Both the position numbers and the translations under genes were made by a program. A model generated the notes under the pieces. It saw only the letters and a list, made by a program, of their open reading frames with translations. It was not told where the DNA came from and ran no database searches. From Gonatopus flavifemur (lineage: Eukaryota; Arthropoda; Insecta; Hymenoptera; Dryinidae): DNA of 64,000 nt. Each line of letters opens with the position of its first letter. The stretch's first letter is position 1. The stretch is from positions 25,890,001 through 25,954,000 of the forward strand of contig JAFFJZ010000007.1 of the NCBI GenBank assembly GCA_018340375.1, given 5' to 3'. Positions 22,438 through 33,187 of the stretch are shown here, in pieces.

Positions 22438-22620
22438 ATCGAATAGTAATGATCCCGATGGGAAATTTTTAAAGGAGAATACATCATAACGATTACGATG
22501 TTTCGTAGTGTTGACGACCTCGAAAACATGTGATGCCTACGTTTTGTGCGATTTTCCGTGATAGCAACTCAATCAGCGGCATGTTCACATCACAATGTTT
22601 ATTATTTAATTTTCTCCGTG
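22438..22620. mobile_element. Palindromic MITE, CAC...GTG type (family of 6581)
   Basis: The element begins CACAGGGAGAATCGAATAGT and ends TAATTTTCTCCGTG, flanked by TA. It is closely similar to 6581-6773, with the shared interior ATCATAACGATTACGATG and CAATCAGCGGCATGTTCACA. Confidence 0.75.
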
Positions 22621-22622
22621 TA

Positions 22623-22976
22623 ACAATAATAAATAAGACGTCAAGTTGATTTCAATGATTGGTGGCTCCATGGCTAATTCTGCCGTCTTGAGCAAAAGGC
22701 CGTATGTCAATGTTTTCGATCAAAACAATCTGAATAAAGCGACGGTATGTACGGTTGATTGGTAAAATACAACAGGATCTTATCAAAATGAACTTAATAT
22801 TAATATCCCGGTTATCACTTTTTAGTCAGCTCATTATAATATCTTGAGTTGATTGTTCTTATTAAAATAATTCCATTCATGAAATATATGCAAGTATCAG
22901 TCTTGTCGGTGGATGTAGGGGATATGGGCACGGATTCTATATGCTTTTGTCTTTCCTTGGTTTATGTGAGCTCCCG
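22623..22976. other. No recognisable feature
   Basis: Spacer without supported coding or repeat structure. Confidence 0.35.
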
Positions 22977-23392
22977 GGAAAAAATGGTTAGGTCTGATTA
23001 GATCTAATTTTTGGTGAGATCTGAACAGATCTTTTAAGATCTAAAGACACTGCAATTTGAGCTTATATTCGTCAACACACATGTTTGAATTTGAATTTAT
23101 ACATGGGAAAATATCACAAAATTTTTGATAATTGAACAGTCAAGTGCTCATCAAGATCAAACGTGATCTTCAATCCAGATCTAACGAGATCTAAACGGAT
23201 CTAACCAGATATTTCAAGATCTAGTCAGATCTACTGAGATCTGGAGCACTGAAAAAACAAAACAGTAATGATTACTGTGAATCGCACGAATCATTCAAAA
23301 ATTCTGACAAAAACAAACGGATAGCAGAGGTGACTGTAATAAACGTAATGATTATTGAATTCACAATACTGATGTACGTGCTGAACTGTAAT

Positions 23393-23608
23393 CCCAGATA
23401 GCAATTTAACCTTGCTGCAATCTTGGCAGGCAAGCTTGTGACAAGGTTGACATAAGCCTCCTAGTTGACACACGACAATGGTACAAGCTTACAAAACCCT
23501 TGCAGCAGAGTTGTAGCAGCCTTGCACTGACAAGGTTGTTAATAGCAAGTCAAAAACAATCGAATGACAAGTCTGGCAAGCTTATGACAAGCTTACATGT
23601 TATCTGGG
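23393..23608. mobile_element. AAGCTT-core palindromic element, copy 1 (CCCAGATAG ends)
   Basis: The element starts CCCAGATAGCAATTTAACC and ends AAGCTTACATGTTATCTGGG, with AT on both sides. The interior repeats CAAGCTTGTGACAAGG, GTACAAGCTTAC and CTTGCTGCAA-type words. Further copies lie at 41854-42068 and 61721-61936. Confidence 0.8.
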
Positions 23609-23862
23609 ATAATCAATGTGACGCGCGTTACATGAAATGCAGCAATAATTAATGTATCAAAAGTTACTAGAGACTTTCAAAAGAGTAATCGTTACTCAAT
23701 GCACCCGATTCATTTATGGCACGGTATATTTGTAACAGATGTTGTGTCACCAGAATCATCATTGGCTGGAACAGTAACCAGCACTGCGCTAGGATAAAAT
23801 CGCGACTGTGATTCACGTGAATCGAAAAACAAAAAAAAACGAAAATTGAAAAGCAGAAGCAG

Positions 23863-24033
23863 AATATAAAAAATCTTTCCGTTGGAACTGATACGGACTT
23901 GTTTAACCACCGAGTTCACGTTCAAAATATGTAAATTCTTACACGATGTTAATGTAATACGGATTTGATATTATATGAACGGTGGGTAAACAAGTCCGTG
24001 TCAGTTCCAACGGGAAGATTTTTTATATTCTGT
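23863..24033. mobile_element. Palindromic MITE with CAGAATATAAAAAATC arms
   Basis: CAGAATATAAAAAATCTTTC and GAAGATTTTTTATATTCTG are the ends. They continue inward as CGTTGGAACTGATACGGACT and AGTCCGTGTCAGTTCCAACG, so each arm is about 55 bp and nearly perfect. Related GGAACTGACATGGACT words recur near 24160 and GTCCGGTGACAGTTCCAATG near 35383. Confidence 0.65.
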
Positions 24034-24998
24034 CATTATTTATGAAATTCTGAGATCTGGCTTCCATTGATTGAGTATATAAGCAGTTTTAACGCTTCGG
24101 TTATGCATCGGAGGGTCAAAATATTACAACCCCAACAAAATGCAGAAAGCTTTCTTTTGGAACTGACATGGACTTTTTTCACTTACTGAACGTGCAATTC
24201 GAGTGAACTTTATATGTTAAACATATTCCCAACTATATGAACTGGCTATTTTTGCACTTTTTTTCTATTCGAATTCACGTGAAGGTGACAAACTCGATCG
24301 TTGTCATGTTGTATGGAAAAACATTAGCAATCGAAAAGGTTATGAATATACTGACATGCACGTATATGTATTTTCAGTGAAAAGTTCAATGACTTTGGTG
24401 TTCTGAATTATTTAGATTATTGTTGAATGCTCAACCATCCATAATTTTAATATTCAAATGCGTTCCATTCCAGCCTTATCAAAATCCGCACCAACAAAGA
24501 TATTCCGCTTAATGCTTAACCGCTGTTCGATTTACCACATAAATCACAGTTACGATTTTATCATAGCGCAGCACTGGCTACTGTTCCAGCTAATGATGAT
24601 TCTGGTGACACATAATATCTCTTACGAATGAGACGTGCCACCAATGAATCGAGTGAATTGGATAATGATTACTGTTTTGGAAGTCACCAGTGACTGTCGA
24701 TACATTCATTATTACTGTACTTCATGTGCTTCACATTAATCATCGCTGTCCATCCCATGCATCAGTATTCTAAGTTCCATAATCATTATTTTTATTATAG
24801 TCACCTCTGCTATCCGTTTGATCTTTGTCAGAATTCTTGATTGATTCGTGCGATTCACAGTAATCATTACTGTTTTTTTTCTCAGTGAGGGATCTAATCT
24901 GATCTTGTAACCCAAAAATGAAATTGAACCAATGGAAAGAGTCCAGGTAGGAATCCATATAGGAATCCGGATGGATTTGCGTGATTTCTTGTACAAGG

Positions 24999-25505
24999 AG
25001 AGACCGGGTCTATTAATATTGAGAAAGAGTTTATCAACGTTTGGGAAAGTGACGGCCAATGTAGGGAAAATAAGGATCGCTGAAAAATATTCGTAGTGAG
25101 TCTTTTAAAAATTCGTAGTCGAAATATTAACAGTTGATAGTTTCATTGGTATTTTTCACAGTGAAACTATCAATTGTTAATACATCGACTACGAATTTTT
25201 AGTACACTGAAAAAAAGGTATGGCTCTTACAGCTCTACTATTTATGTGTTCTTGCTATCAGGAGGTATAAGAATGCCAGTTTAGCTCCCACAGCCGACAG
25301 ATTGCTATGATAGCGACGCGTCCGGCTGTGGGAGCTATACTGGCATCCTTATACCTTCTGACAGCGAGAACACACAAATAGTAGAGCTGTGAGAGCCATA
25401 CCTTTTTTTCCAGTATAGACTCACTACGAATATCCTTCAGCTATCCTCGTTTTCCCTATATTGACAGTCATTTTTCTAAATATTAATAGACCCGGTCTTT
25501 CCACA
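24999..25505. repeat. Concentric palindromes around a CACTGAAAA MITE
   Basis: GAGACCGGGTCTATTAATAT with GTAGGGAAAATAAGGAT and ATATTCGTAGTGAGTC is mirrored by GACTCACTACGAATAT, ATCCTCGTTTTCCCTATA and ATATTAATAGACCCGGTCT. Inside are a second palindrome (25107-25203, AATTCGTAGTCGA ... TCGACTACGAATTTT) and the MITE at 25205-25413. Confidence 0.6.
25205..25413. mobile_element. Palindromic MITE, CACTGAAAA...CCAG
   Basis: The element begins CACTGAAAAAAAGGTATGGC and ends GCCATACCTTTTTTTCCAG, flanked by TA. The arms pair through CTACTATTTATGTGTTC / GAACACACAAATAGTAG and GCTCCCACAGCCG / CGGCTGTGGGAGC. Confidence 0.75.
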
Positions 25506-25737
25506 CCGAGAGAAAAAGCATGCTTTAGAAGCATGACACACTTCAATGCTTCTAACGCATTTGTTACAACGTACTTTTAACGCTCGGGACTCATGCAGTT
25601 AACGCACGAGACCATACTTTTTGGGTATGTGTCACATGCTTTCTAAGTATGGGTACCGAGCGTTGGAAGCACGTTATGACAAATGCATTAGAAACTTTAG
25701 TGCGGCGTACTTCTGCAGTATGCTTTTTCTCTCGGTG
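25504..25737. mobile_element. Palindromic MITE, CAC...GTG type (CACCGAGAGAAAAAGC)
   Basis: The element ends CACCGAGAGAAAAAGCATGC and GCATACTGCAG-like in inverse, closing GCTTTTTCTCTCGGTG. CA is duplicated (25502-25503, 25738-25739). The arms pair through GCTTCTAACGCATTTGT / ACAAATGCATTAGAA. The CA duplication shows that TA is not required by this family. Confidence 0.75.
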
Positions 25738-25739
25738 CA

Positions 25740-26189
25740 TGTAAAAAGTTCGGATAGTTTCTTATGGATTTCCTTGAATCTCTTGGTTTTTCATGTAATT
25801 TTCCACCTGGTTTCTCACATGAGGAATTTTTGTCATGGATTTCTCGAAATTCCAATTGGATTTTCAAGTTTTCTATGGGGATTTTGGATGGGTACCTGCC
25901 GTGTGTTCCATATTCAAGAATTCTTGTAATAATATTTAGTAACAGCCAAGCAAAAAAATCGGTGCCTAGTTGCTTCTACACTGCGAAAAAGTATTAGTTG
26001 TCGTATCTGAAAGAATTTGTAAAATAATGTCTCGACTATTTTTTTTTAGTATCAGTTACTAATTTTCATTGTACGACGTAATCGCAATTACTTGATTTCA
26101 TGAAACACAACTATTTTTCACAACTACTTTGTGAAAGTAGGCTACACTATATTAGGATAATGTATAAATTCTGGGGGAAATTACTTGTA
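25740..26189. other. No supported gene
   Basis: An AT-rich stretch, open in two overlapping plus-strand frames of F/S/L-rich composition. No motif supports a gene. Confidence 0.3.
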
Positions 26190-26628
26190 CCCGTGGGAAA
26201 AAAACCACGTTGAAAACAATGTTGGAAATAACGTTGAAAACAACGTTGGAAACAACGTTGAAAACAACGTTAAAAACAACATGGGGAAGTACGTTGAAGA
26301 CAACGTTGTTTACTATGGGAAAATGATTTCTCTTCGGAAAAGAAAAGAACAACGTAGTTTCCTACATTGTTTCCTACGTTGTTTACCACGTGTACCACGT
26401 TTTCCCACAATTCCTCAAGCACGGTTATGGAAGTAGGGTCTATTGAGAGGATCCTATTAGAAAATGCATTGCGTGATACGTCGCAACAACGTAGAAAACC
26501 ACGTTGTTTTCTATGTGGTTTTTTTTTTTTCGAAGAGCAACCATTTCCCCATGGTAAACAGCATTGTTTGCAACGTTGTTTTGAATCAAGTTTTCGACGT
26601 TGTTTTCAACGTGTTTTTTTTCCCCGGG
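26190..26628. mobile_element. AACGTT-dodecamer palindromic element (CCC...GGG type)
   Basis: The ends are CCCGTGGGAAAAAAACCACG and CGTGTTTTTTTTCCCCGGG, with TA on the left and CA on the right. The left arm is a near-tandem 12-bp repeat AACGTTGAAAAC / AACGTTGGAAAC. The right arm is its reverse complement. AACGTT is self-complementary, so the arms can fold locally or with each other. Asparagine/valine-rich open frames here are repeat artefacts. Confidence 0.75.
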
Positions 26629-26642
26629 CAAACGTTAAAATT

Positions 26643-26928
26643 TTGTTATAACAGCAATCGTGTTAGCTACGACGGCAATTTTTTAGCTGTGGCAGCAAAA
26701 AATGTTTGCTCCGCCAGCAAATTTTCAGTATTATATATAGAATAACAAACAAATTTTGCTGAGATAGCAAACATTTTTTGCTGCCACAGCTAAAAATTCG
26801 CTGTCGCAGCTAACAAGATTACTGGAACAGCAAATAGTTTGCTGTCACAGCAAAACATTTGCTGCTCTGGCAAAAGGAACCCAGCAAAAGTAGATTTCGC
26901 TGCCACAGCGAATTCCTTTTTCTCCGTG
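26643..26928. mobile_element. Truncated GCTG..CAGC-core element (inverted copy of 15972)
   Basis: The right end AATTCCTTTTTCTCCGTG is intact at 26928. The left end is lost near TTTTGTTATAACAGC, next to the AACGTT element. The interior matches 15972-16341 in the opposite orientation (TTAGCTGTGGCAGCAAAAAA, AACCCAGCAAAAGTAGATTT). Confidence 0.75.
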
Positions 26929-27220
26929 CACAAATCGAGGAATTGTATTGAAAATGTGATGGTAACTTTCAACTATTTATCAAAAAAAGGATGGTAGTAC
27001 CCTGTGAGGGTCCCGGCTTAGGGTTATAGGAGAAAAACAGGCAATAGCTCTGGTAGCGAAAGAAAGCAAAAGCTTTACGGGGTTGGAAGCAAAAGAGCCC
27101 TCTACTTTGATACTGAAGGATAATTTTACCTCTTCTAACAATCAATCTCGCATTTATCATCATGATCACACACCAAATGTCAAACACATTGTTCTTTTTC
27201 AAACCAAAATACGAACTAGT
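26929..27220. other. No supported gene
   Basis: A 116-codon minus-strand frame overlaps this area and the palindrome to its right. It shows no domain and is not accepted. Confidence 0.3.
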
Positions 27221-27462
27221 GTCTACTAAACATCGATGGCATATCATCCGATTGATTGAAAGAGTATTCAACATCGTGAACATCCAGCGCCATTTCAGAT
27301 ACAACATCAGCTCATTCAATTGTTACTATTCGGTATCTTAATGTTTGAATGCTTTTCAAGAAAAAATTGGAACATCAATCAGGTCGATGTTACGTAGTTC
27401 AACGATGTCAAAACATCGCTGTTGATGAGTTTTATACTGATCGATGTTTAGTGAACACTGAG
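27221..27462. mobile_element. Palindromic element with AGTGTCTACTAAACATCG arm
   Basis: AGTGTCTACTAAACATCGAT and ATCGATGTTTAGTGAACACT are inverted ends. ACATCGAT-like words recur between them (TCAACATCG, GGTCGATGTTAC, AAACATCGCTG). The target duplication is not resolved. Confidence 0.5.
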
Positions 27463-28134
27463 ACAAACAGATGAAATCGGCCAGTCAATCGAATTACCAA
27501 TCACAGCATGAATAAAACTACCACAATGGTTCATCGAAATGGGGGATTTTTACCATAGTATGATCAACTTTTGGTTAACTTTTTAAAATTGAAAGAGAAC
27601 TGTGCATTTCAATGAACTATGAATTCAGTTCTAATAATGAACTATCTCACAGTGATAATTATTCGATTTCCACTCACTAGTCTAGTTCCCGAAACCATAA
27701 ACCCTTAACTCCAATTCCATAATTCAATATTCTAATATCAGTCAATCCTGAATAGCTCTAGGTGAAGTTATCATTCTCTCTGCATACTTACGACTTAATA
27801 ATTCAATAATATATATGTCTACATAATTCTCTTGGAAGCGAATGTCAACTTGAATAACTATGTAAATTGTTAATTTGAATTCGAAGAATGGAATATATTG
27901 CGGGATCTTGAACCAAGAGGAATAAAGCTCGATCACAGTTGGTTTTTGAAATGAAGGGACACAAAATTAGAATCAGCAATGAGTTGACAAAGTTGGAATT
28001 GAACAAGAGTTTTCAAAAAACAGAGACCTCTTCCCTTTATACTATACCCTGCATAATGTTATCATCGGAATGAAATTAACTTAAAGTCTTCATCATTAAA
28101 CCATCTTATTTGTCACGCTCATACTTTACTTATA
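27463..28134. other. No recognisable feature
   Basis: AT-rich sequence upstream of a possible first exon. A TATA-like TTTATACTATA lies at about 28036. No promoter call is justified. Confidence 0.3.
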
Positions 28135-28216
28135 ATGGACGATAGGGAGGAAGTAGTCGAGAGAAGTGCTGAACTTATAATTGAGTCAGATCCGTCGATC
28201 TCAGCATCAGAGAGAG
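28135..28216 (+). CDS. Possible first coding exon of an unknown host gene
   Basis: ATG at 28135 opens a frame of 27 codons and one extra base (begins MDDREEVVERSAEL, ends SDPSISASER). It runs into a donor-like GAGAG|GTAAAC (GT at 28217). The segment is acidic, well-mixed and less AT-rich than its flanks, as real exons in this genome would be. If not spliced, the frame ends at a TGA 18 nt later. No downstream exon is identified and the protein is not recognised. A chance open frame remains quite possible. Confidence 0.25.
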
Positions 28217-28669
28217 GTAAACTATACGGTAACTGATAAAAAAACCCTGATGACGAGAAGAATATTTTTTAATATCAAGCCAACGCTTCTTGTTAGGAAA
28301 TTAAACGAATGAATGAATGGAGTCAATCCAATATTGAGGGAATCTCTTTGAGTTGAGAGGATATCGAGAAAAGATACAATTGATCCGTTCTCTTGAAGTA
28401 TCTTTCATAAAGAAATTTTTATGTGAACGTTGAATTAAATAGTTTCGTATAATATATTTCATCTTTGAAAACTTGAATTTTTCAACCATCCGAAGAAAAA
28501 AGATTTGGTTGGATATTTTTTAATAAAATTTTCATGGCACTAAATAAATTTTATGTGTCACATCTCAATTTTTTATTCCTATCTGAAAAAATTATTTATA
28601 TTTCAGATAACTAGATTTTTATCCACGCCACCAAGAATTTAGCTGCTTCGGTTGTACTCACGACCCACA
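28217..28669. other. No recognisable feature
   Basis: AT-rich; a 62-codon minus-strand frame has no motif. Confidence 0.3.
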
Positions 28670-28775
28670 TAGCGCAAATGTCTCAGTGATATCCCCAGGA
28701 TATTCTGGATATATTACAATTACTCCAGAATATTGTACAATATTCTGAAGATGTTACTGAAACATTTGTTCTATG
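28670..28775. repeat. GAATATTC-core small palindrome
   Basis: CATAGCGCAAATGTCTCAGTG and its counterpart TACTGAAACATTTGTTCTATG flank CCAGGATATTCTGG, CCAGAATATTG and CAATATTCTG. It resembles 37245-37345, which has CCTGGCGA..TCGCCAG ends and CAGGATATCCT cores. Confidence 0.5.
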
Positions 28776-29112
28776 AGTTTGTGAAAAAACATTTGCCTCA
28801 AGCTTCATCAGAAGATTGTGAAGTTCTTCTACATAAAAAGTTTATTGAATTTCATGATAAAATATTGAATTCAATAATGTAATTGTTAACATTAGGAATA
28901 TCCTTCTTAAATGTTGAGCATTTGCAGTAATAAGAAAAGTTGTATCGATTTGAAGGATTAACCTGCTCCGACAATAACTGAATTAAATTCCAAAGAAGTC
29001 TGATTTATGAGAATGAAGTAGCGAAAAAAATCAAAGATTCGGGAGCGTGGTGTAACGCTATCGCAGAATCTGAAAACTTTTCAGATAAACGGAAGAGAAT
29101 ATTGATAAAATA
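28776..29112. other. No recognisable feature
   Basis: AT-rich spacer. Confidence 0.3.
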
Positions 29113-29480
29113 CCCTAGTAAAAATGAATCATATAAGAACATACATAAAGCATATAGAAACCATACATGGTCATATATGACCATATATAATTCATACGCA
29201 ATCCATATTGAATCCGTATATGATCATATATGGCCCATACAGAATCCATATATGACCCTTCGATGCAAGACTTTCCCATACATGTGAAAAAATTCTGTCA
29301 CATATGAAATATTTTTCGTATATGGATTTTATATGGATTATATATGAGTCATATATGATCATATATAGATCACATATGGATTAAATATGGATTGTATATG
29401 ATTCTATGCATTTTCATATATGAATTTTATATGTATGTATGGATTATGTATGGGTCATATATGTTCGTTTTTTACTAGGG
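29113..29480. mobile_element. CATATATG-core palindromic element, copy 2
   Basis: The element starts CCCTAGTAAAAATGAATC and ends GTTCGTTTTTTACTAGGG, with TA duplicated (29111-29112, 29481-29482). The interior is filled with CATATATG, ATATATGG and TATATGACCATATATGA words. It is a sister of 1293-1642. Confidence 0.8.
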
Positions 29481-29482
29481 TA

Positions 29483-31032
29483 CTTGTTAGTGTGGTGGAA
29501 AGGTACGAGGATTGAGATACAATGAAAACGAATGACAAAATGCAAGTTCATAGTGGATAGCATGACACTTTACACTTTGAAAATCAACTATGGAATTTTC
29601 CTTCAAAAAATATTGGCAGTAAAAGTCCTCCATGGATGAAGAACTCTTCACCACAATTTGGTGAACTTATATGTTGCTTTTAAAGGGATCCAACATCCAA
29701 AAGGCAAAATAGTTCTCCAAAATCGAGGAAAAATTCTGCATGTACAATGAAGAAACAATTCCTTCACAATCGGAAGATGAAATCCACCATTGGAGGAAGT
29801 AAAGGAAGTAAAGTAAGATTCTTCATCGCTTCAAAGTTTGATTCGTCAGAACAAATGATCGAACATAAAAAGTCAAGAATAATGTATTTGTGATTGAATG
29901 TAATTCTAACATCAATTTCTGACATCATATAATCTCTCGATAGAACACCTTCTTTTTATAAAAATGATTTTACTGCGTGGGAGAGAGAACAAACATCTGC
30001 TTCAGTTTTTCGCTTAGAAAGTGGTTCTGAGCAGAATATCTTGTATCAGTTCTCCTCGGTAACACGATCAACTGGGACACTATTTTTAGGACTGCAAATC
30101 GATGGTGACTCCTTTTTTCATCTAATTTCCTTCCAATTTCATTCGTTCCCTTGATAACATAAACTTTCCATTATGAGCACACAGTTCAACGATTTCCGGG
30201 ACAATTGAATAATTTCGTTGCCTCGCGAAGAACTACGTACAGTTGGAGTTTGTTGATTCGATTGATATTATTGTATTGATATAAGAAAAAAATCAATGAG
30301 AACCAGTAAAATTGTAGTCTAACAAAATTAATAGAATGAAACGCTTGGATGAAAATAAATTACAAGCAGATAAAGAGCGCTCATAAATACTTCTTTTATT
30401 GTGGGTTTATATGCTACAAAGCACTTGCGAGGGTTTTGATAGAAAACATTTGTCGTTCGAGAATACTTCATTGATTACAGTGAGATACATTTTATCATAC
30501 AAATCTTTTTTTTCTTTGTGGACTACAGTGAGAAGAATGGAATTTGTTAGGGGGGACCTCATATAAACATTACTTTTTGGAGATCTGTCTTAAAGATTTT
30601 ACAACAAGAAAGTGAGAGAGTATTTATTGAATTCTATAATAACATAATACATTATGATATTTTTCAAGTTTGAATTTACAAAAACGAATTGTTGTAAAAA
30701 AACAAAATGGTGACACTACAGCTGCTTGAACTTGGTTCCTCGAGTTTTTCCACCGGACAATATAAATTGAAAAGTTAATGGCCGGTCAACTCGGAACTTT
30801 GTGAAAATATTTGTGTAAGTGTCATATACTGTATAAACCGAGGAATATATTGAATTTTCCCATTTTGTACAATAGTTCTGAACAATTTGTTTGAAAGTCA
30901 AAAATTGTGCTTGCTTCAAAAATTGCTCCCAATTTCTCATTCTTTATTTTTTTGCTGAATTTAAGTTCATGCAGTACAAAATTGTTTATTTTAATGAAAA
31001 AAAATTGGTTTGGTGATTTCAGACGATTACAA
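29483..31032. other. Quiet 1.5-kb stretch
   Basis: AT-rich sequence without a supported gene, element end or repeat. The longest frames (61-79 codons near 30716-31061, on opposite strands) have no motif. Confidence 0.35.
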
Positions 31033-31251
31033 CACGAAGAGAATCTTACACTACTGATCACTTTTTCATATACGATTCAGTCGTGTGGTTGAAGGAAAAG
31101 AAGAATAACACTACTGAGTCACGTATTCGTTTTTTGGCAGTAACCGCATTCATGCCAATTCACGACTCAGTAGTGTCATTCTTCTTTTGTTCCAGGCACA
31201 CCATTGAGTCGTGTATGAAAAAGTAATGAGTAGTGTAGGATTTTCTCCGTG
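31033..31251. mobile_element. Palindromic MITE, CAC...GTG type, AA duplication
   Basis: The element begins CACGAAGAGAATCTTACACT and ends AGTGTAGGATTTTCTCCGTG, with AA duplicated (31031-31032, 31252-31253). The arms carry ACGATTCAGTCGTGTG / CACCATTGAGTCGTGT and AAGAATAACACTACTGAGTC / GACTCAGTAGTGTCATTCTT. Confidence 0.75.
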
Positions 31252-31741
31252 AAAGACCTATACTTTATCTGGCACGAATTCCAGAAGCCAAGTTCGAGCA
31301 GCTGTGACACCGCTATGTTGTTTTTCTTACAACAACAAGAATATTTTTTCTGGTAAATTTCAACTTGAATATTATGATGAATTATATTTCAATCGACTAA
31401 CTACTTCCGATGTCTTAGAATAAAATTTTGGAAAAAGTGCTGTGCACGCGAGATTTTTCACTAAAATCGATAACAAGGCCGAAAAAAAAGGATCAGATCA
31501 AACGAGTGGCTAGATTGAAAAACTCGCCGAGCGCTCGAACATGGGGAAAAGTATTGTCCAAGCCGTGACGTTGTGACCGTACCACTTGTATGTCGGATGC
31601 GATTGGAATGAAACTAATAAATTTTATGTTTTTCTTATGATCAATCTCCTCGGAAAAATGTACCGGGGAAATTGATAATGATTATTTTGTTAAAAATGAA
31701 AATTAGAACAAATTGAGTATGAGCGCCTAGTGACAGGCGGG

Positions 31742-31750
31742 TATAAATAG
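31742..31750 (+). promoter_or_regulatory. LTR TATA box
   Basis: TATAAATAG lies 170 bp into the solo LTR and is followed by a GC-richer block. It is placed as the Pol II promoter of the former retrotransposon. The second LTR has lost this segment. Confidence 0.65.
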
Positions 31751-31827
31751 AGGCCGTAAGCCGACGAGAGGAGACTGTCGTTTCAGCGTTTGAAGTAGAC
31801 GGATGTAACGCGCAAGCCCGAAGCTTG

Positions 31828-31833
31828 AATAAA
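31828..31833 (+). promoter_or_regulatory. LTR polyadenylation signal
   Basis: AATAAA lies 78 bp downstream of the TATA box, immediately before the (TA)n tract. In the second LTR the equivalent is AATACA. Confidence 0.6.
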
Positions 31834-31837
31834 GGCA

Positions 31838-31859
31838 TATATATATATATATATATATA
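31838..31859. repeat. (TA)n tract, left of mariner
   Basis: An AT/TA microsatellite inside the solo LTR; its other half is 33145-33183. Mariner inserted within it. Confidence 0.9.
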
Positions 31860-33140
31860 TTAGGTGTACAAATAAGTTTCCGCGGTTTGTCAAAAGATGG
31901 CCCCACCAGAAGGTTATGGAGAAATTGTCAGATGTAAAACGTAATATCCCAAGTTTAGTCATCTGGCAACACCATAACCTTAAAGTACTAGTGATTCCGT
32001 ATCAGCATCACGTAATTTTTTTCGTGCAAAAAGGTCCAGTTTTATTCCGAATAAGCATCATTTGCGGGAACTTTTGATTTACTTCTTTAATGTGAAAAAA
32101 TCTGCAGCTGAGGCGCATCGATTGCTTCTAGAAGCATATGGTGAAGCTGCTTTAAGTGAGAGAAGTTGTCAGGAATGATTTCAAAAGTTTAAGAACGGTG
32201 AGTTTGACGTTAAAGACAAAGAACGCAGTGGAAGGCCGAAAGTGTACGAAGACATGGAATTAGAAGTACTATTGGAGGAAGATTCGTCCCAAACGCAAAA
32301 AGAACTTGCACTTACTCTACAAGTGACTCAACAAGCAATTTCACATCGTTTAAAATCGTTAGGAATGATTCAAAAACAAGGAAATTGGGTTCCATATGAA
32401 CTAAAGCCGAGAGACGTTGAACGCCGATTATGCATGAGTGAAATGCTGCTTGCCAGGAATAAAAAAAAGAGTTTCTTGCATCGTATAGTCACTGGTGACG
32501 AAAAATGGATTCACTACGATAATCCAAAGAAGAGAAAGTCATGGGTTAAGCCCGGCGAACCATCAACATCGACAGCTAAGCCGAATATTCATGGAAAAAA
32601 ACTCATGCTGTGTATTTGGTGGGATCAGCTTGGTGTCGTGTATTATGAATTGCTGAAACCAAGCGAAACCATTACTGGAGCTCTCTACCGAACACAATTG
32701 ATGAGATTGAGTCGGGCACTTAAGGAAAAACGCGCCCATTACTACTCCAGACACGACAAAATTATTCTTTTACACGATAATGCTCGTCCACATGTTGCGG
32801 CGCCGGTAAAACATACTTGGAAACACTCAACTGGGAAGTTTTACCCCACCCGCCGTATTCACCAGACTTAGCCCCTTCTGATTATCACCTGTTCCGGTCG
32901 ATGGCACATGGTCTGTCTGAGCAGCGCTTCACATCATATGAAGACACCAAAAATTGGGTAGATTTGTGGATAGCGTCAAAAGATGAAGAGTTTTTTCGAC
33001 GGGGTATCCGAATGTTGCCAGAAAGATGGGGAAAAGTAGTGGCAAATGATGGAAAATACTTTGAATAAAACGTAATGTACTTTTCCTTTACAATAAATTC
33101 CTAATTTTTTATAAAAAACCGCGGAAACTTATTTGTACAC

Positions 33141-33144
<4 letters not shown>
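31860..33144 (+). mobile_element. Mariner element 1 (D,D34D), full length, inactive
   Basis: The 1285-bp element is bounded by TTAGGTGTACAAATAAGTTT and its inverse AAACTTATTTGTACACCTAA, with TA on both sides inside a (TA)n tract. The terminal repeat continues as CCGCGGTTT. Length and layout are those of a complete mariner. The transposase is broken. Confidence 0.92.
32032..33068 (+). pseudogene. Mariner transposase, three inactivating changes
   Basis: About 345 codons align in order with a mariner DNA transposase, which cuts and joins element ends at TA targets. The N-terminal helix-turn-helix part includes HLRELLIYFFNVKKSAAEAH and TQQAISHRLKSLGM. The catalytic part has HRIVTGDEKWIHYDN (first Asp), LLHDNARPH (second) and YSPDLAPSDYHLF (third, 34 residues later), and the C-terminus is MLPERWGKVV. 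All three Asp remain. Breaks are AGG at the expected start (32032-32034), TGA replacing a Trp codon (32176-32178) and a missing A near 32806-32811 that shifts frame just before LNWEVLPHPP. The sequence is closest in style to the mellifera-type lineage (WWDQLGVVYYELLKP); the subfamily is from memory of the group. Confidence 0.9.

Positions 33145-33183
<39 letters not shown>
33145..33183. repeat. (TA)n tract, right of mariner
   Basis: About 20 TA units continue the LTR microsatellite after the mariner. Confidence 0.9.

Positions 33184-33187
<4 letters not shown>

Larger units (their letters stand above)
23247..24887. mobile_element. Long palindromic element, CAC...GTG type, with nested elements
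   Basis: The 1641-bp element begins CACTGAAAAAACAAAACAG and ends CTGTTTTTTTTCTCAGTG, with AG duplicated (23245-23246, 24888-24889). The arms share TAATGATTACTGTGAATCGC / GCGATTCACAGTAATCATTA and, further in, CACCAGAATCATCATTGGCTG / CAGCTAATGATGATTCTGGTG. It contains 23393-23608 and 23863-24033. Open frames on the minus strand near 24736-25059 only read through an arm. Confidence 0.75.
22977..24912. mobile_element. AGATCT-core palindromic element, host of nested insertions
   Basis: The left part (22977-23246) holds about ten AGATCT or near-AGATCT palindromes behind GGTTAGGTCTGATTAGATC. The right part (24888-24912) is GGATCTAATCTGATCTTG followed by TAACC, complementary to that end. The CACTGAAAA element at 23247-24887 separates the two parts and duplicated AG on insertion. 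Confidence 0.65.

Noticed and set aside
26185..26651. Frames encoding Asn/Val-rich repeat peptides
   Set aside because: They are translations of the 12-bp AACGTT repeat, open on both strands.
26969..27319. 116-codon minus-strand frame
   Set aside because: It overlaps a palindromic element and shows no domain.
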